Shown here: positions 7,919-16,322 of the stretch, in pieces
Position numbering within the stretch: position 1 is the stretch's first letter
Layout of the letters: each line of letters opens with the position of its first letter
From: Dysgonomonas hofstadii
GTDB taxonomy: Bacteria; Bacteroidota; Bacteroidia; Bacteroidales; Dysgonomonadaceae
Direction: 5' to 3'
NCBI RefSeq assembly: GCF_014196915.1
Contig: NZ_JACIEP010000023.1
Span: 1 to 50,927 of the forward strand
DNA: 50,927 nucleotides
Position numbers and translations under genes: made by a program
Notes under the pieces: generated by a model
What the model saw: the letters and a program-made list of their open reading frames with translations, nothing else
What the model was told of the DNA's origin: nothing
Database searches by the model: none

Positions 7919-9103
7919 TTACAATCTTGTATCCAACCCAGCTTCTGCTTTTTCACCCATAATACGGTCGAAAACCAGATTCTTGAGGAAATAGTTTTCT
8001 TTGTTAATATCTTTGTATGGGACTTTCAATAATTCCCAGTTCAGCATCCAGTCATTGATAGAGCATTCCAGTTTTCGTCCAATATTACGTTTATAGATAT
8101 AGTAGCCATATTGATCATGGAAATTGACACCGTATATCATAGTCAAATATTGGTTATTTCTCACTTTGAAAGCTGGGGGCATTCCTTTGATAAAAGCTTG
8201 CCGGGGTTTGATAACAATTCCTTCTTCGCTATTCTTCTCTAATGTAGCAAACCAAGAATAAACAGTTTCTATTGATTGATCTAATTCTGTATCATTATCT
8301 ATCGACAGATGTAAAAATTCATCATCATTTACTTCTTTATAACTAAGGTTGTCATTTACAAATTCCTCCGAACCGTCATCAAATACTTTCTTTAAAATAT
8401 TGAAAGGTTTGAAATAAATATCTCCCTGTTGCCCGAAATGATTGATCTGAGTCTCGTAGACATCAATGCTTTGCTTGTAAACAGTCAAATCCAACACCTT
8501 AAATTCAAATAGAGATTCATATTGACGGATGATATGGTGCGGATACTTTGCTCTGAGATCCTTGGTTGACAGCATATTTTTATCTTCAATGAATTGCTTG
8601 TAGGCATCTGATTCTCTTACGGCTTCAATCTTTTTATACAAACTGGAATTTGCGAGGTGTTCAAAGTGATTTTGATGCACGTTTAAATATCCACCAAATT
8701 CATTTTCTATTAATCCTTTACCCATAGAACTCCAAGGCATCAATTCAGATTGAATTATTATTAATTGTAAGTTAGTCCAATCGAAACGAGCATGTAATTC
8801 ACGACAAGCTTCTTTTGCAGCATCCAAATCGATATGGTCTATTTTGTGCCCATTGCGACTTACAAAATAAGTATCTTCCAAATTTTTGTTTAAGTAAATG
8901 TCGCAATACGATCCCATATATTTTTTCTCGACAACGACCTCTTTTATTCCATTATCATAAAAATAACGGATAGCCTTGTCGATACTCTCAATTTCCTTTC
9001 GCTCCGGCGATTTAGGCGCAGGGGATATGGTTGGAGAAAAGGCATTTATTTTATTCTCACAAAACCAATCTATTCTATTCTTTAGTCTTTTTAGGTCTTC
9101 CAT
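7919..9103 (-). CDS. Stand-alone Pnkp-type RNA ligase
   Basis: An ATP-dependent RNA ligase of 394 residues that should seal 3'-OH/5'-phosphate ends. Motif I is KYMGS, with K61 as the AMP-accepting lysine. SRNG follows at 82-85, motif III lies in FEFKVLDL (199-206), motif IV is EGIVIKP (294-300) and motif V is AFKVRN (311-316, K313). Two stretches match the ligase domain of bacterial Pnkp rather than T4 Rnl1: ELMPWS at 120-125, and the C-terminal end NLVFDRIMGE...LDTRL. In canonical Pnkp this domain is fused to kinase and phosphatase and needs Hen1 for full activity. Here it is a separate chain. Its ATG directly follows the stop of the nucleotidase gene. Confidence 0.9.
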   Translation of the reverse strand: MEDLKRLKNRIDWFCENKINAFSPTISPAPKSPERKEIESIDKAIRYFYDNGIKEVVVEKKYMGSYCDIYLNKNLEDTYFVSRNGHKIDHIDLDAAKEACRELHARFDWTNLQLIIIQSELMPWSSMGKGLIENEFGGYLNVHQNHFEHLANSSLYKKIEAVRESDAYKQFIEDKNMLSTKDLRAKYPHHIIRQYESLFEFKVLDLTVYKQSIDVYETQINHFGQQGDIYFKPFNILKKVFDDGSEEFVNDNLSYKEVNDDEFLHLSIDNDTELDQSIETVYSWFATLEKNSEEGIVIKPRQAFIKGMPPAFKVRNNQYLTMIYGVNFHDQYGYYIYKRNIGRKLECSINDWMLNWELLKVPYKDINKENYFLKNLVFDRIMGEKAEAGLDTRL

Positions 9104-10033
9104 TTATTTTATTTTTTGTGTATTTGTAATTCCGAATGGAATGTGTACTGCAGGAATATTTTTCAAATGAGATAAATGCCCTAATTGATCATCGAAGAAT
9201 ATATGGGGATGCATTACATCTAATACTCTAGCCTTATCAATACCTCCCAAAAAGAAAGCTTCATTTACGTCTACGCCCCAGTTCTTTAAGGTATTGATTA
9301 AGCGCTCATGAGCAGGTGCATTTCTTGCTGTTACTATAGAAGTCTTTAATATTCTTTTATAATTTCTATCTTCCATCATCTTCTTAGACTCCATTTTTTG
9401 AAAAATAGCTATTCTTGCAAAAAGATTCGCCAATAAGCCTGGTTTAAGAGGTATAGTTGCATTATTTTGTTCAGATAAGTGGAACGCTTCCATCCCTTTA
9501 GATTGATAAACTTTTTCAGCATCATCATTAGCTATGACTCCATCAAAATCAAAAGCAATTCTTAATTCATCACTTTCATCATCTTCCATTCTTGCATCCA
9601 ATACTCTCCCTGCTGCATAACCATTCTCACATGCGGCTCTTACGTCATTTTCATCAGCAGATAAAAACAAGGATGTATTAAATGCAGGTAAATATTCATA
9701 AGGAGATGAGCCTGAGAAAAAAGCTGCCCTAGTAATATTTAGATCATATTTCTTTATGGACCTAAAAGCTCGAAGACCTGTCTCAGGACTATTTCTCGAA
9801 AGTAATATGACCTCTACAGGTTGCTCCTCTGAAAATATATTATTCAAATTTAGCAGTCTCTTTATAAAAGGGAATGCGACCCCTTTTTCAAAGGTTCTAT
9901 CTATATTTTGTTCTTGATATTTTTTATACTCTTCTACACCTTTCTCTTTGAATATTTGGTGAGATTCAGATAAATCAAATAAAGCACTTGAGGCTACAGC
10001 TATTACTAATTTCTTATCTATTGGATATGGCAT
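9104..10033 (-). CDS. Cytosolic 5'-nucleotidase I-like HAD protein
   Basis: This 309-residue protein resembles the cN-I (NT5C1) family of HAD 5'-nucleotidases, which hydrolyse nucleoside monophosphates. The HAD nucleophile motif is FDFDGVIAND at 161-170 (D162 and D164). Other family marks are an N-terminal region starting KLVIAVASSALFDL, the stretch ILLSRNSPETGLR near 76-88, SIVTARNAP near 232 and a C-terminal IFFDDQ. It lies between hen1 (9 bp away) and the ligase gene (directly adjacent) in one operon. Its role in repair is not established: it may clear nucleotides made by the other enzymes or act on RNA ends. Confidence 0.85.
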   Translation of the reverse strand: MPYPIDKKLVIAVASSALFDLSESHQIFKEKGVEEYKKYQEQNIDRTFEKGVAFPFIKRLLNLNNIFSEEQPVEVILLSRNSPETGLRAFRSIKKYDLNITRAAFFSGSSPYEYLPAFNTSLFLSADENDVRAACENGYAAGRVLDARMEDDESDELRIAFDFDGVIANDDAEKVYQSKGMEAFHLSEQNNATIPLKPGLLANLFARIAIFQKMESKKMMEDRNYKRILKTSIVTARNAPAHERLINTLKNWGVDVNEAFFLGGIDKARVLDVMHPHIFFDDQLGHLSHLKNIPAVHIPFGITNTQKIK

Positions 10034-10042
10034 ATATAAAAG

Positions 10043-11347
10043 TTATTTGTTGTTTCTTGTTATCACACAACCTTGCGTGGGTTGAATACCATTTAAATTA
10101 TCTCCCAATTGGAAAAATTCAATATTTATATCTTTACTTTCGGTACATTCTGCAATCAGATTAAGAAACTCTTGTCGAGTTGGCTCAAAATGGTGGTCAT
10201 CATGACGAAACTCTGTCTCCATATTGTAGAACTGATTAAACTCTGCATTCGGTGTTGTTATAATCAATTTATTGAAATTGTATGACAAAGCTTCCTGTAT
10301 CAATTCTTTTGCTATACCTACAGGATTATGTTCAATAACCTCAGTTAGTAGAATATTTATACAATCGTTAGAATCGAATTCCTCTAATGAATTAAAAAAT
10401 AAAAGATTGTCTTCATCATATCGGCGAGAGATAGTTTCAGCCAATCGCTCAAACTTCTCATCATGATCTACTGCATAATAGATAGATGAAAACTCTTTAT
10501 TCATCATCTTTTTATAGTATGTAAATTCGCCACAACCAATATCAAGAATTGGGATATCTCGTTCTAATAGATTAGTTATAAAATGAATTCGTTGCAGATA
10601 TGTTCCTTGTAATACTAGATTGGCTTCTAATCCGTATTTTGCCAGATAATCTTCAAAGACGGGTTTTAACTCATTAAACTGTCGTTCCGATTTTACTGCT
10701 TTCATTATAAACAGGTAGAAAACGAAATAAGGCACATTATCTATGTTTGTCAATATACGTCCGTACTTTTGAGCAAGGCCATCGTCGATATAAGTAAACA
10801 TTCCATAATCGTTAGTCACATGTGTAAACAGTGAGACTAAAGCCAATAAATTAAATGCTTCGAATGTACTTTTAGCCGAAATCGTAAGGTTAAAAATACG
10901 ACCTGACTGTTGTGTGACTTTTACCCCCTCAAAATATTTGGTTGGCAGGAATCTACCGTTTCTGTACCAGTTAGAATCAATATAGAACGATGGTATTTCA
11001 ATGACACAAGGTTCTATATCAGCTTCACCTTGAGTAATACCAAGCCACTGAATATCTTTTGATGCAAATTCGTCCTTGCTTTTTAATATATGTCCAAATA
11101 GTTCATTACAGATATGTAACACGGCCAATGGTGTACAATAGCTCTGATAATCTATCTGATTAGACTCTTCGGGCATATAACTATACTTGGTGTCTTGAAA
11201 TACAACTTCGTAATAATTCTTGTTGACTGCATTCCCTACAATCTGCCCGTTCTTCAATGGTTTAAAATACAACCCATTGTCTGTATCCGGATTTTTATAT
11301 AGGATATCTAATAGTCGGTCATTTTCGCTCTTAATTTTTAAAATCAT
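10043..11347 (-). CDS. hen1: Hen1 RNA 3'-end 2'-O-methyltransferase
   Basis: Hen1 adds a methyl group to the 2'-OH of the terminal ribose at a break, so the repaired junction cannot be cut again at the same site. The C-terminal half (about 240-434) is the methyltransferase: SAM motif LDIGCGE (268-274), the metal-binding TEVIEH (E336, E339, H340), TTPNAEFN (364-371) and RHDDHHFEPTR (381-391), which carries the remaining metal-ligand His. These match the Hen1 signature closely. The N-terminal half (1-240) is divergent but has the length of the bacterial Hen1 domain that binds and activates the ligase. The gene heads a four-gene operon. A 36-bp promoter/operator block lies directly upstream. Confidence 0.93.
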   Translation of the reverse strand: MILKIKSENDRLLDILYKNPDTDNGLYFKPLKNGQIVGNAVNKNYYEVVFQDTKYSYMPEESNQIDYQSYCTPLAVLHICNELFGHILKSKDEFASKDIQWLGITQGEADIEPCVIEIPSFYIDSNWYRNGRFLPTKYFEGVKVTQQSGRIFNLTISAKSTFEAFNLLALVSLFTHVTNDYGMFTYIDDGLAQKYGRILTNIDNVPYFVFYLFIMKAVKSERQFNELKPVFEDYLAKYGLEANLVLQGTYLQRIHFITNLLERDIPILDIGCGEFTYYKKMMNKEFSSIYYAVDHDEKFERLAETISRRYDEDNLLFFNSLEEFDSNDCINILLTEVIEHNPVGIAKELIQEALSYNFNKLIITTPNAEFNQFYNMETEFRHDDHHFEPTRQEFLNLIAECTESKDINIEFFQLGDNLNGIQPTQGCVITRNNK

Positions 11348-11373
11348 AATTGGTTGTTCTTTGATTTATGATG

Positions 11374-11409
11374 CAAAGTAAAATAGAGGATGCGCAGTAT
11401 TTTTGCGCA
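11374..11409 (-). promoter_or_regulatory. Operator and promoter block upstream of hen1
   Basis: A perfect inverted repeat TGCGCA-N7-TGCGCA lies at 11391-11409. Nine bases closer to hen1, at 11374-11381, the minus strand reads TTACTTTG, one mismatch from the Bacteroidota -7 consensus TAnnTTTG. No good -33 box is found at the right distance; that position falls inside the inverted repeat. 32 of the 36 bases are identical to the block at 15327-15362. This suggests a shared regulator, probably the WYL protein. Confidence 0.75.
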
Positions 11410-11414
11410 CACAT

Positions 11415-11987
11415 TTATTTTTTAATAAAATGTTCAATTATCTCTTTATAATCTGTTTGAAAGACCACTATCAAGGTATGCACGGTGTCTGATAACCAAG
11501 ATAAAATAGTGTCATGAAGTATATCTACATAAATATCAAAATCCTTTTCACTCAGATTAATAGAAGAATCGTGCACGATGACTATATCTTTCTCTTCAAT
11601 CCACATAAAATCATTTAAACAATCATTTACAGCATCCCAATTACGACCAAAGTAGTTTGGAAATCGGAGCTTTTCAGATAACTCGTCAAATAAATGTTTT
11701 ACTCCATTTATCTTAGATATGTGCGTTATAAATGATTTTCTCACTTCGAATTCAGATGGTTTCGACATGAAAATTATATGACTATCTACGCATGTTTGAT
11801 TTTTCTTAAACATATCTCTTGCCTGATTTAGTGATAAAGTATTCGCTCCTATTTCATAGTCAGGATTATGAAGTTGAATAGCATCGTCTTCCCATCCACA
11901 AATAGGACAAATCAGGAATGTTCCACCAATTTCTTCTTCATGATCAAATATTCCACAACAAGGACAATGTGTATTTGGTTTTTTCAT
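11415..11987 (-). CDS. CPCC-domain and barstar-domain fusion protein
   Basis: This 190-residue protein joins two domains known from immunity proteins. Residues 1-65 form a cysteine-rich CPCC domain (CPCC at 8-11, then CPICGWEDDAIQ at 27-38). Residues about 80-190 are barstar-like, with the signature FPNYFGRNWDAVNDCLND. Barstar inhibits RNases such as barnase by blocking the active site. The start overlaps the end of the HEPN gene by 4 bp, so the two are co-translated. A plausible inference is that it neutralises an RNase, either the adjacent HEPN protein or one from outside. HEPN toxins are not usually paired with barstar, so this pairing needs testing. Confidence 0.87.
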   Translation of the reverse strand: MKKPNTHCPCCGIFDHEEEIGGTFLICPICGWEDDAIQLHNPDYEIGANTLSLNQARDMFKKNQTCVDSHIIFMSKPSEFEVRKSFITHISKINGVKHLFDELSEKLRFPNYFGRNWDAVNDCLNDFMWIEEKDIVIVHDSSINLSEKDFDIYVDILHDTILSWLSDTVHTLIVVFQTDYKEIIEHFIKK

Positions 11988-13489
11988 ATTTTATATTCTT
12001 CATCAATTTCTGGATATTCTTGAGAAGCAATAAAACCACTTAATTTGTTTTTTTCTTCCTCAATAAGTACACCCTTACATAAGTAAATAATAGAAGCACG
12101 CACTAGAGACAAAAGTTTTAATGCTTTCTCTTCAAACTCTTCCCTTGATATCTCTAGAGTTAGATCGTTATCTATTTTCTTCATTTCTCCCCCAAAATCA
12201 TAGTCAATTATTTTAAATGACTTGTGTTCTATAAAATTTCTTATGTCTGCTATATTTTCAGAATCAGGATCAACTATAAAATTCTGATCTTTGAAATAGA
12301 GATCTTTACTTACCCAATAGAGCCCTTTTATAGCCCAATTCTGACCATCGTTAAATTCTTCTCTTAATTGTTTGTTTTTTCTGTCTTTATACCATATTTT
12401 GCTGAAATTGATTTCGTGGGGCTTTACATCAATTCTGAAATATTCTCGTAGGAGATATGCTATTTTATCAAAAATGGAGTAACAAATTCTATATGCAGCT
12501 TTTGCTTTTTCCATGCTATAAGAATATATAGAATAATCAAATGTATCCATTAAATAATTATTCTTATCAGAAAAGTGTTTTTCCTGACAAAAAACAGCTT
12601 CATATAAAAAGCATCTAGCTGAAACATATTCCTGCTTGATCTGATTAAATATATTCTGATAAACGTAATTAGGATAATTTTCTTTTTTATAAGTTATTGA
12701 AGGCAAAAAGAGATCATCTTCTGCGGCTATCTTATTTATTGTAATGTCATTTAATGAATTTAAAAACAATCTATTATCCAAACTCCATTCTCGATACTCT
12801 ATTTCTTTTTTTGTTGTGCCAATATTATAGTTATCCCAATTAAAACTTAGAGATAAATTTTGTTCTCCAATAAACTCTTCGAGATTATTAACTAAATCTT
12901 TTATTTGGCTCTTTATGGTAATGCTTATATCATTATATCTTAAACATGACTTGAGGAGGTTATATGCTTTTTGAAAATATATAATTTGAGTTTTATCATC
13001 AATATATCGTGCATATCTTAAAATACCATGCCCTATGTTACATATTGCCATTCCAAAATCAGGATAGACTTCGAGTGCTTTATTCCACATGATATGAGCA
13101 TCAACAAAGCGTCCAATATGATCATAGCTATTTCCTAAATTAACATAAACTTGAGCTTTCTGAAAAGAGGAATTACCATGTCCAAAATATTTAATAGACA
13201 GTCTCAAATAAAAAATTTGTTTTTCTTGTTTGTTACATACAAAGGGTATATCCTCTGGTGCAATTTCCTGATTCATTTGATTAGCCCAAGCATTTGATAA
13301 AAAGTAATAAAAAATGCTTTTTTCTTCCGAAGAAAAATCTTTGATATCGAGATTTTCTGCGTAATGTATTATTCCTTTTAACTTTTCAATATCGTGTTTA
13401 TCGCCAGCTTCATTAATCTCATTGCCAAGGAATTCAATAACTTCCATAGAAGTTAAATCGTCATAGTTTACTATAACATAATCATTCAT
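11984..13489 (-). CDS. LA2681-like HEPN protein with TPR-like N-terminus
   Basis: A 501-residue protein. The N-terminal half (1-210) is helical with TPR-like repeats (for example SSFQKAQVYVNLGNSYDHIG and the DAHIMWNKALEVYPDFGMAI stretch). The C-terminal half matches the LA2681-like HEPN family: RLFLNSLNDITINKIAAEDD, NQIKQEYVSARCFLYEAVF, DKIAYLLREYF and GLYWVSKDLYF. It ends with R417-N418-F-I-E-H422, the RNxxxH motif of metal-independent HEPN ribonucleases. It probably cleaves RNA under some trigger, with the TPR part as sensor or scaffold. It lies between rlaP and the CPCC-barstar gene (4-bp overlap) in the repair operon. The cleavage target cannot be read from sequence. Confidence 0.85.
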   Translation of the reverse strand: MNDYVIVNYDDLTSMEVIEFLGNEINEAGDKHDIEKLKGIIHYAENLDIKDFSSEEKSIFYYFLSNAWANQMNQEIAPEDIPFVCNKQEKQIFYLRLSIKYFGHGNSSFQKAQVYVNLGNSYDHIGRFVDAHIMWNKALEVYPDFGMAICNIGHGILRYARYIDDKTQIIYFQKAYNLLKSCLRYNDISITIKSQIKDLVNNLEEFIGEQNLSLSFNWDNYNIGTTKKEIEYREWSLDNRLFLNSLNDITINKIAAEDDLFLPSITYKKENYPNYVYQNIFNQIKQEYVSARCFLYEAVFCQEKHFSDKNNYLMDTFDYSIYSYSMEKAKAAYRICYSIFDKIAYLLREYFRIDVKPHEINFSKIWYKDRKNKQLREEFNDGQNWAIKGLYWVSKDLYFKDQNFIVDPDSENIADIRNFIEHKSFKIIDYDFGGEMKKIDNDLTLEISREEFEEKALKLLSLVRASIIYLCKGVLIEEEKNKLSGFIASQEYPEIDEEYKI

Positions 13490-13501
13490 AATCTCAACTT
13501 T

Positions 13502-14560
13502 TTACTTATACAATTCTTCTCTCATTTCAACCAATACCTTTTCCGCCACTTGTTTATCAGGTGTATCAGGTAAAGTAGAAGTTAAACAATACGATTCTAT
13601 ATTCTCCATCAACCTATCAGCCATAGCCAATAAATCATCATAATCCATATTACCCGATTTTATATCAAGTAGTTGTTCCCTGTTAAGTCTTTTGACATTC
13701 AACTTTCCATCCCGCAATATTTCCTCTGCCACCTGCAACAGTCGTATAGTGTGCATCATATTTTTAGAATCGTAATTCTTTCCATGATTCAAGTTTGTCT
13801 GATAGCGATTGTCGTTGCGCTCTTCCACCCAATCCCAATATTCCTTATACTCTTTACAATAGAGCGAATAAGCTTCCATATTCCAATATAGATAGGCAAG
13901 AGCCTGTTGTCCTTTAGGTATGGATGATAGTGACACCTCATTGGCTGTATCTTTTACGGCTATACCATGATAACCATATTTGTTTTCAGAATCATAGAAT
14001 AGAGCGTACATACCTTTGGCATGAGAGATTGAACTCAATCCGCACAATTCCTGCATATAACCTTGCTTGTCGAGCCATTCTTTTACAGGAACAGATTGAT
14101 AATTATCCATTATATAGCAAAAGTACAATACTGTTTTAGGTTCTTTCTCCATCGGATTCACAACCTTCTTTTTATATCCTCTTGCCTTTCGTATCTGAGT
14201 CAGGGCATAGCCCGCAAAAGTATCTTTACATAGCTTGGATAAGAACATATCTATATGAAGCTTGTCCATCAATGGATGTTTATATAATATACATTCATTT
14301 GGAGAAGCCAATAGTTCCAATAGATTCGGATTGTTTTTACAAAGTAACTCGACAAATCGCCCCAGTTCATAATACACCTCATCATTGGTTTCATTACTTA
14401 TCTGAGGTATATATTCCAAGCCATAAAACTGCTCTTTGGGCAGATAAAATACCCCTTTCAGATCAGTATCCGACTGTGGGGTCTCTAATCCGTATGCTTT
14501 GCTGCCACTCACACATTCAAAAAGAAGCAGCCCTTTATCTTTTATTTCTTGTATAGTCAT
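13502..14560 (-). CDS. RlaP-family nucleotidyltransferase (second of two)
   Basis: This 352-residue protein is a DNA polymerase beta-like nucleotidyltransferase of the COG3541/RlaP group, which is associated with RNA-repair operons. The active site is visible as GSKAYGLETPQSDTDLKG (19-36), with GS at 19-20 and catalytic D31 and D33. The C-terminal helical part has the family mark NYDSKNMMHTIRLLQVAEEIL, followed by ...LNREQLLDIKSGN. Such enzymes could add nucleotides to trimmed RNA ends before sealing, by analogy with CCA-adding enzymes; that role is inferred. Its ATG overlaps the stop of the other rlaP gene by 4 bp. The HEPN gene starts 12 bp after its stop. Confidence 0.88.
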   Translation of the reverse strand: MTIQEIKDKGLLLFECVSGSKAYGLETPQSDTDLKGVFYLPKEQFYGLEYIPQISNETNDEVYYELGRFVELLCKNNPNLLELLASPNECILYKHPLMDKLHIDMFLSKLCKDTFAGYALTQIRKARGYKKKVVNPMEKEPKTVLYFCYIMDNYQSVPVKEWLDKQGYMQELCGLSSISHAKGMYALFYDSENKYGYHGIAVKDTANEVSLSSIPKGQQALAYLYWNMEAYSLYCKEYKEYWDWVEERNDNRYQTNLNHGKNYDSKNMMHTIRLLQVAEEILRDGKLNVKRLNREQLLDIKSGNMDYDDLLAMADRLMENIESYCLTSTLPDTPDKQVAEKVLVEMREELYK

Positions 14561-15306
14561 TTTAATATCGTTTTTCTAAAAAACTCATCAGCTATCTTTC
14601 GGTCAAAGTCTTTCTTTGTTAGTTGTTGAGAAGCTTCCATACAATAGTCGAATGTCCGATCTATCCATGTTTTTATATCTTGATCTATTTCTATCAAATA
14701 ACTTTCATTTGCTGTTGATTTCAACTCTATCAAAGATAAAACCTTTTTACGCAAATCATCTGTCAATAAATCCATTAAAAGAAATATATTCATTGGAGAT
14801 ATTGTATTCTTTTCTGCACACCACAAAGCTGCAAGAGTTGGTCGAAGTACATAAAACAGTTTCTTTATTTTTATATCTTTCCCATTCATAGTCTCCATCG
14901 CTCCTCGTGCTATACCCAGATAATGATGTATGTTGCTGCGAGGGCAAAAATAGCTTTTACAAAGTGTCCACACTTCATCTTTGAATGTGGTATCTTCTTT
15001 ATATATTACAGGTGATTGTAGCCATTCGAATGGAGTAGTATTCGACTTGGTTATCAGCTGCAATACTTTTGATATATCCCACCCATATATATCCAATTCA
15101 TTGTTTATAGGAAAAGACAGATGATCTTTCTTTGACTGTATTGTCAGGTAATCTTCAAGCTGTCGAGTGTATATAAACCTCACATCATAATCACTATCAG
15201 GTGAAGGAAATCCCCATGCTCGGCTACCTGACTCACAGGAATAAAGTATTTTTATTCCGCAGGCTTTTTCTATCTCAGTTAGTTTTTGTTGTATAGTTGT
15301 TTTCAT
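14557..15306 (-). CDS. RlaP-family nucleotidyltransferase (first of two)
   Basis: This shorter relative (249 residues) has the same active-site layout: GSRAWGFPSPDSDYDVRF at 27-44, with GS at 27-28 and catalytic D39 and D41. The C-terminal helical region contains GIARGAMETMNG and LRPTLAALWC, typical of the compact RlaP/YbbB-like form. It leads the minus-strand operon and its stop overlaps the start of the longer homologue (ATGA). The tandem pair may form a heterodimer or act on different ends. The start at 15306 is the only ATG before the conserved N-terminus, and it lies 20 bp from the promoter block at 15327-15362. Confidence 0.87.
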   Translation of the reverse strand: MKTTIQQKLTEIEKACGIKILYSCESGSRAWGFPSPDSDYDVRFIYTRQLEDYLTIQSKKDHLSFPINNELDIYGWDISKVLQLITKSNTTPFEWLQSPVIYKEDTTFKDEVWTLCKSYFCPRSNIHHYLGIARGAMETMNGKDIKIKKLFYVLRPTLAALWCAEKNTISPMNIFLLMDLLTDDLRKKVLSLIELKSTANESYLIEIDQDIKTWIDRTFDYCMEASQQLTKKDFDRKIADEFFRKTILK

Positions 15307-15326
15307 TGTTATTTACTTTAATGGTA

Positions 15327-15362
15327 CAAAGTAAAATACAGCATACGCAGTATTTTTGCGTA
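15327..15362 (-). promoter_or_regulatory. Operator and promoter block upstream of the rlaP operon
   Basis: The inverted repeat TACGCA-N7-TGCGTA lies at 15344-15362, and the minus-strand TTACTTTG box at 15327-15334. The spacing between them is the same 9 bp as at the hen1 site. Only 4 of 36 bases differ from that site. Two of those are the outer arm bases of the inverted repeat, changed on both sides so that dyad symmetry is kept. This supports a protein-binding site rather than chance similarity. Confidence 0.78.
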
Positions 15363-15387
15363 ATGAAAAACATTTTTATTATTTTTG
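15355..15387 (+). promoter_or_regulatory. Promoter for the secreted-protein/wyl operon
   Basis: On the plus strand TTTG at 15355-15358 and TATTTTTG at 15380-15387 fit the Bacteroidota -33/-7 pattern, with 21 bp between them. The -33 box lies inside the right half of the inverted repeat at 15344-15362, so the protein that binds there would also control this promoter. The first gene starts 28 bp downstream. Confidence 0.6.
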
Positions 15388-15415
15388 AGAATAAATACCC
15401 ATAAATCTAAATCTT

Positions 15416-16312
15416 ATGAAAAAAACAACTTCTTTTTTTATCTTCTTCCTGATTACATTTGGTCTGCATGCTCAAAATAAACAATCGAAACTTATAGAAC
15501 TAGGTAAAACATACAAAAATTTTATGTTTGTGAATAACCCTACGGATGACTATGTGAAAAATCTAAAAGAGAATAGCTCAGAGGATTTAATGGCTACTAC
15601 AGATTTCATTATCCAAACCATAATTCCGAAAACAAAAATTATTGATAAAGCTTATTTAACTTTGCCTGATGAACAGACTCTGAAAAACATCTACATTGTT
15701 TGCTCTGTCAATTATAATCTCCATGCCAAAGAACCAGTAACGAATGAGCAGATAGTAGATAGTCTATTAAATATTACTATTCCCAGATATGAAATGATTG
15801 ATAGATATTACAGCATGTTGTTTGCCTCATATGGGAATAAAGTAAAGCCATTTAATATGTCTAAAATTGATTTTCGTTTGCATGAATATAATTTACAGAA
15901 TGATACAGAGAAGGGTATTCTGTTTTTACGTTGTATGGAGTTTTGTGGTAAACAGATTTGGGGGTTAATAAATATTGCAAAACCGATGAATACTAAAGGA
16001 GCTTATGAAAATATAAAGAAATATCCTAAATTCAATGGATTAAAGTACTATCAGTATAATGATTTCAATTTTCCTGATTTTGAAATGGTTATTTATACAA
16101 ATAGAGGAAAAGAAAGTTATAAAAACTACTTTATAGGTAAATATTATGAGGTCCTCTTGAATCATTTGCTATGTATTAAAAAAGAAGATAAATCGGAAAA
16201 AGAATATCATGAACTGTTATTAGGCTCTATTTTGAGAGATAAAGATTATTATAAGTATTCTAAAAACAAAGATATCTTAGAAGGTCTTTTTAAAGAAATA
16301 AAAACAGATTGA
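15416..16312 (+). CDS. Secreted or periplasmic protein of unknown function
   Basis: I do not recognise this 298-residue protein. It begins with a classical signal peptide (MKK, a hydrophobic stretch SFFIFFLITFGL and an AQ cleavage site near residue 20). The remainder is helical, polar and lysine-rich. There is no lipobox and no further membrane segment. It is the first gene after the divergent promoter region and lies 10 bp before the WYL regulator gene, so the two share a transcript. A secreted protein co-transcribed with a cytoplasmic RNA-repair regulator is unexpected. It may sense an envelope or extracellular signal, but that is speculation. Confidence 0.65.
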   Translation: MKKTTSFFIFFLITFGLHAQNKQSKLIELGKTYKNFMFVNNPTDDYVKNLKENSSEDLMATTDFIIQTIIPKTKIIDKAYLTLPDEQTLKNIYIVCSVNYNLHAKEPVTNEQIVDSLLNITIPRYEMIDRYYSMLFASYGNKVKPFNMSKIDFRLHEYNLQNDTEKGILFLRCMEFCGKQIWGLINIAKPMNTKGAYENIKKYPKFNGLKYYQYNDFNFPDFEMVIYTNRGKESYKNYFIGKYYEVLLNHLLCIKKEDKSEKEYHELLLGSILRDKDYYKYSKNKDILEGLFKEIKTD

Positions 16313-16322
16313 GAATAATACT

